From Ruthenibacterium lactatiformans (GTDB lineage: Bacteria; Bacillota; Clostridia; Oscillospirales; Ruminococcaceae): a stretch of 8,765 bases of DNA. The stretch is taken from the NCBI RefSeq assembly GCF_000949455.1, contig NZ_JXXK01000059.1, positions 1-8,765 on the forward strand, read 5' to 3'. A program made the translations under genes and the position numbers. Of this stretch, positions 7,004-8,765 are shown in pieces. Below the pieces are notes generated by a model, which saw nothing but the letters and a program-made list of their open reading frames with translations, ran no database searches and was not told the origin of the DNA. Every line of letters begins with the position of its first letter. Within the stretch, counting starts at the first letter, position 1.

Positions 7004-8765
7004 TCAAGAAAACTTCTTCCACCAATTTGTAAGTTTCCAGCACCAAGAATTTTGCGTGCCGTTAATAAATTGAGCCAAAATATTTCTATCCATTTCTTCT
7101 TCCTCCGGCCTCAAAGGGCCTATACTGTCACGCCATCCATTCATTACATCTGAAAAACTGTTCACTTTTGCAGCCAAAAAAGCAACACTTCTCCGGATAA
7201 AATTCGTACTTCGCCATCGTCTTGACGCGCAAATTGCTTGTACTGCCAATCTCTGGTCACGAATTTGTCTGTAAAGTTCCGTTTCTTTCTCTCCTTCTTC
7301 CAGCGACCATTGTGTTTCCAGAAAACGAGCCGCCGTACTCTCTACGGATATCATTTCCCATTTTTTTAAAAGCATATTTCGTGCTTGCAACATTGCCTCA
7401 CTACGAGAGAGCCGTTTTTCCGCTTCAAGGGGCACTTTGAACATACTTGTTTTTTGCTGTACTGCGGTAATCGTACTATGCCTTGCAAAGCGCACCCAAA
7501 GGTCCCAGTCTTCCAGCGCATCTAATTCGATGTCCAAGCCTCCACAAGTCTGTACCAACGATTTATGAAATGCTACCGCTTGAATTGGGAATGGATTGCC
7601 CATGCACAAATCTTCCAGTGAAGCCCCCTTTCCCGGGTGGCATATCGTCTGCCATAATTTAAAGTTCCCATCGCACGCCTGTTTCCCCACCAGTTCAATA
7701 CTTCCTGCCGCCGCCATTCTGCAAGACTTATTCATTGCTAACGCATGCGCGAGTAATTCAAGATGATTTGCTAAATAGTAATCATCGTCATCCAAAAACA
7801 AAAAATATTCATTGCGTGCTAGGGACATCGCTAAATTTCCAACCGCGCTTCTGCCTACATGCTCACCTACGCATTTATAAATCAGCGGAAACCATTTTCC
7901 CGCCTCATCACACACTTTTTTAGCATTTGGCTCTGCACCGTCTTCTACCACAATCACTTCAAAACCGGAATAAGTTTGCCATCGAAGGCATTCCAACGAT
8001 TTTTTTAAAACTTCTGGTCTTTGAAACGTCCGAATTAGAATTGAAAATTGAATTTTTGTGAAATCTCTATCCGATATCACCACTTCCCTTTTTTTAGGGG
8101 GCTCTTCTCTAAGATTCCACAACTGAGCGGCTGGCTGCTTTGCTATCCAATATTTTCGATTTTTTTTCGTCTTTTTCAACAACTGAGCATCGGTGCATTC
8201 TTTACTGGGAAACGACTTTTTTCTTTGCAAGAATTCCTCTTTTGTTCCAAATATAGCAGCGAAATACAGTTTTCCCCAATCTTTACCTTTCTGAAATTCC
8301 AAATTCGCTTTTTCCATATTCCAGTAACCAACCGATGGTACATATACGAGTTTTCCCCCTAAACGGCCAATGGTCATTAACAAATCTATTCCGAAAAAAT
8401 ATGAGGAATCGGTATTTATCCCCCCTGCCTCCCAGTATAGTTGTTGCTTAACAGCAAAGCAAGGACAAAATGCTCTTGGAAGCCATAGCTCCAGTGTGCA
8501 GGGATCATAAGTCCAAAAGGAATCGTTCGATAATTCTCGAAATAACATTGCTGCCACTTTACCATGCTGCTCTATAAAACGTTCTGCAGCATCAAGTGCA
8601 TTCTCAGCAAGACGCATTCCTCGCACGCAAAAAAGGAAATATTCACTCTCGCTTCGCTGCACATTCAATTCTGAAAGTTTGGCCGACTCAAAAAAATAGA
8701 CGTCAAACATTTTCTTCATTTCCCTTGCTGTAATTTCTAAATTATTTTTTGTTTTAACAGAACCC
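7004..8765 (-). CDS. Tandem-domain family 2 glycosyltransferase with degenerate N-terminal GT-A domain (5' end beyond window)
   Basis: Numbering is from the ATG at 8719. Residues about 222-430 are a full GT2 domain: IQFSILIRTFQRPEVLKKSL (223-242), VIVVEDGAE (255-263), YFLFLDDDDYY (305-315) with the metal site, CGGLDIE (392-398) and LEDWDLWVRFA (402-412). Residues 1-135 look like the second half of another GT-A domain: EYFLF (26-30) is followed by CVRGMRL where DDDD should be, then EAGGINTD (97-104) and FGIDLLMTIGRLGGKLVYVP (109-128). The frame is open upstream of 8719 to the window edge and reads GS at the edge, where a GT2 DGS motif would be expected, so the real start is probably outside. 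GGGA is only 2 nt from ATG 8719, a poor site; ATG 8710 has better spacing. The end is aromatic and basic (NSWCWKLTNWWKKFS). Its DNA is clearly AT-richer than the other genes. Confidence 0.88.
   Translation of the reverse strand, partial: GSVKTKNNLEITAREMKKMFDVYFFESAKLSELNVQRSESEYFLFCVRGMRLAENALDAAERFIEQHGKVAAMLFRELSNDSFWTYDPCTLELWLPRAFCPCFAVKQQLYWEAGGINTDSSYFFGIDLLMTIGRLGGKLVYVPSVGYWNMEKANLEFQKGKDWGKLYFAAIFGTKEEFLQRKKSFPSKECTDAQLLKKTKKNRKYWIAKQPAAQLWNLREEPPKKREVVISDRDFTKIQFSILIRTFQRPEVLKKSLECLRWQTYSGFEVIVVEDGAEPNAKKVCDEAGKWFPLIYKCVGEHVGRSAVGNLAMSLARNEYFLFLDDDDYYLANHLELLAHALAMNKSCRMAAAGSIELVGKQACDGNFKLWQTICHPGKGASLEDLCMGNPFPIQAVAFHKSLVQTCGGLDIELDALEDWDLWVRFARHSTITAVQQKTSMFKVPLEAEKRLSRSEAMLQARNMLLKKWEMISVESTAARFLETQWSLEEGEKETELYRQIRDQRLAVQAICASRRWRSTNFIRRSVAFLAAKVNSFSDVMNGWRDSIGPLRPEEEEMDRNILAQFINGTQNSWCWKLTNWWKKFS

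Overview
The window carries six protein-coding genes, all on the minus strand, and reads as part of a surface-glycan assembly locus followed by a secreted cell-wall-binding repeat protein. Most of it is GC-rich. Strong purine-rich ribosome sites, a Gram-positive type signal peptide and choline-binding-like 'GW...YYF' wall repeats together suggest a low-to-mid GC Firmicute, probably a gut-type Clostridia member (Oscillospiraceae/Lachnospiraceae-like). That assignment is inference from style, not a database match.

Layout in transcription order (right to left). 8765-7004: an AT-richer two-domain family 2 glycosyltransferase whose N-terminal GT-A domain is degenerate; its frame stays open to the right edge, so the 5' end is probably outside the window. 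7003-6893: a 111-nt AT-rich gap with a candidate promoter. 6892-5780: a GT8-like GT-A glycosyltransferase with a DPD motif. 5738-3939: a polysaccharide pyruvyl transferase family protein with a C-terminal beta-rich module, coiled coil and basic tail. 3890-2199: a GT2 glycosyltransferase with the same kind of beta-rich module, coiled coil and tail. 2189-1311: a compact GT2 glycosyltransferase with canonical motifs. 1278-<1: a secreted protein with a signal peptide, thirteen 10-residue VPAEGTEDPT-type repeats and wall-binding repeats, continuing off the left edge.

From 6892 leftward the genes are close together (gaps of 9 to about 60 nt, one stop codon overlapping the next ribosome site) and no terminator is visible between them, so they probably form one operon starting near 6930. 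The simplest reading is that the transferases and the pyruvyl transferase build a (possibly pyruvylated) wall polysaccharide, and the exported repeat protein binds the wall or that polymer, or is itself glycosylated on its Thr-rich linker. The most interesting items are the beta-rich module shared by two unrelated enzymes, the degenerate tandem GT-A domain, the recently expanded 30-bp coding repeat, and a base-composition break near 6800-7000. No RNA gene, CRISPR array, insertion sequence or clear terminator was seen.
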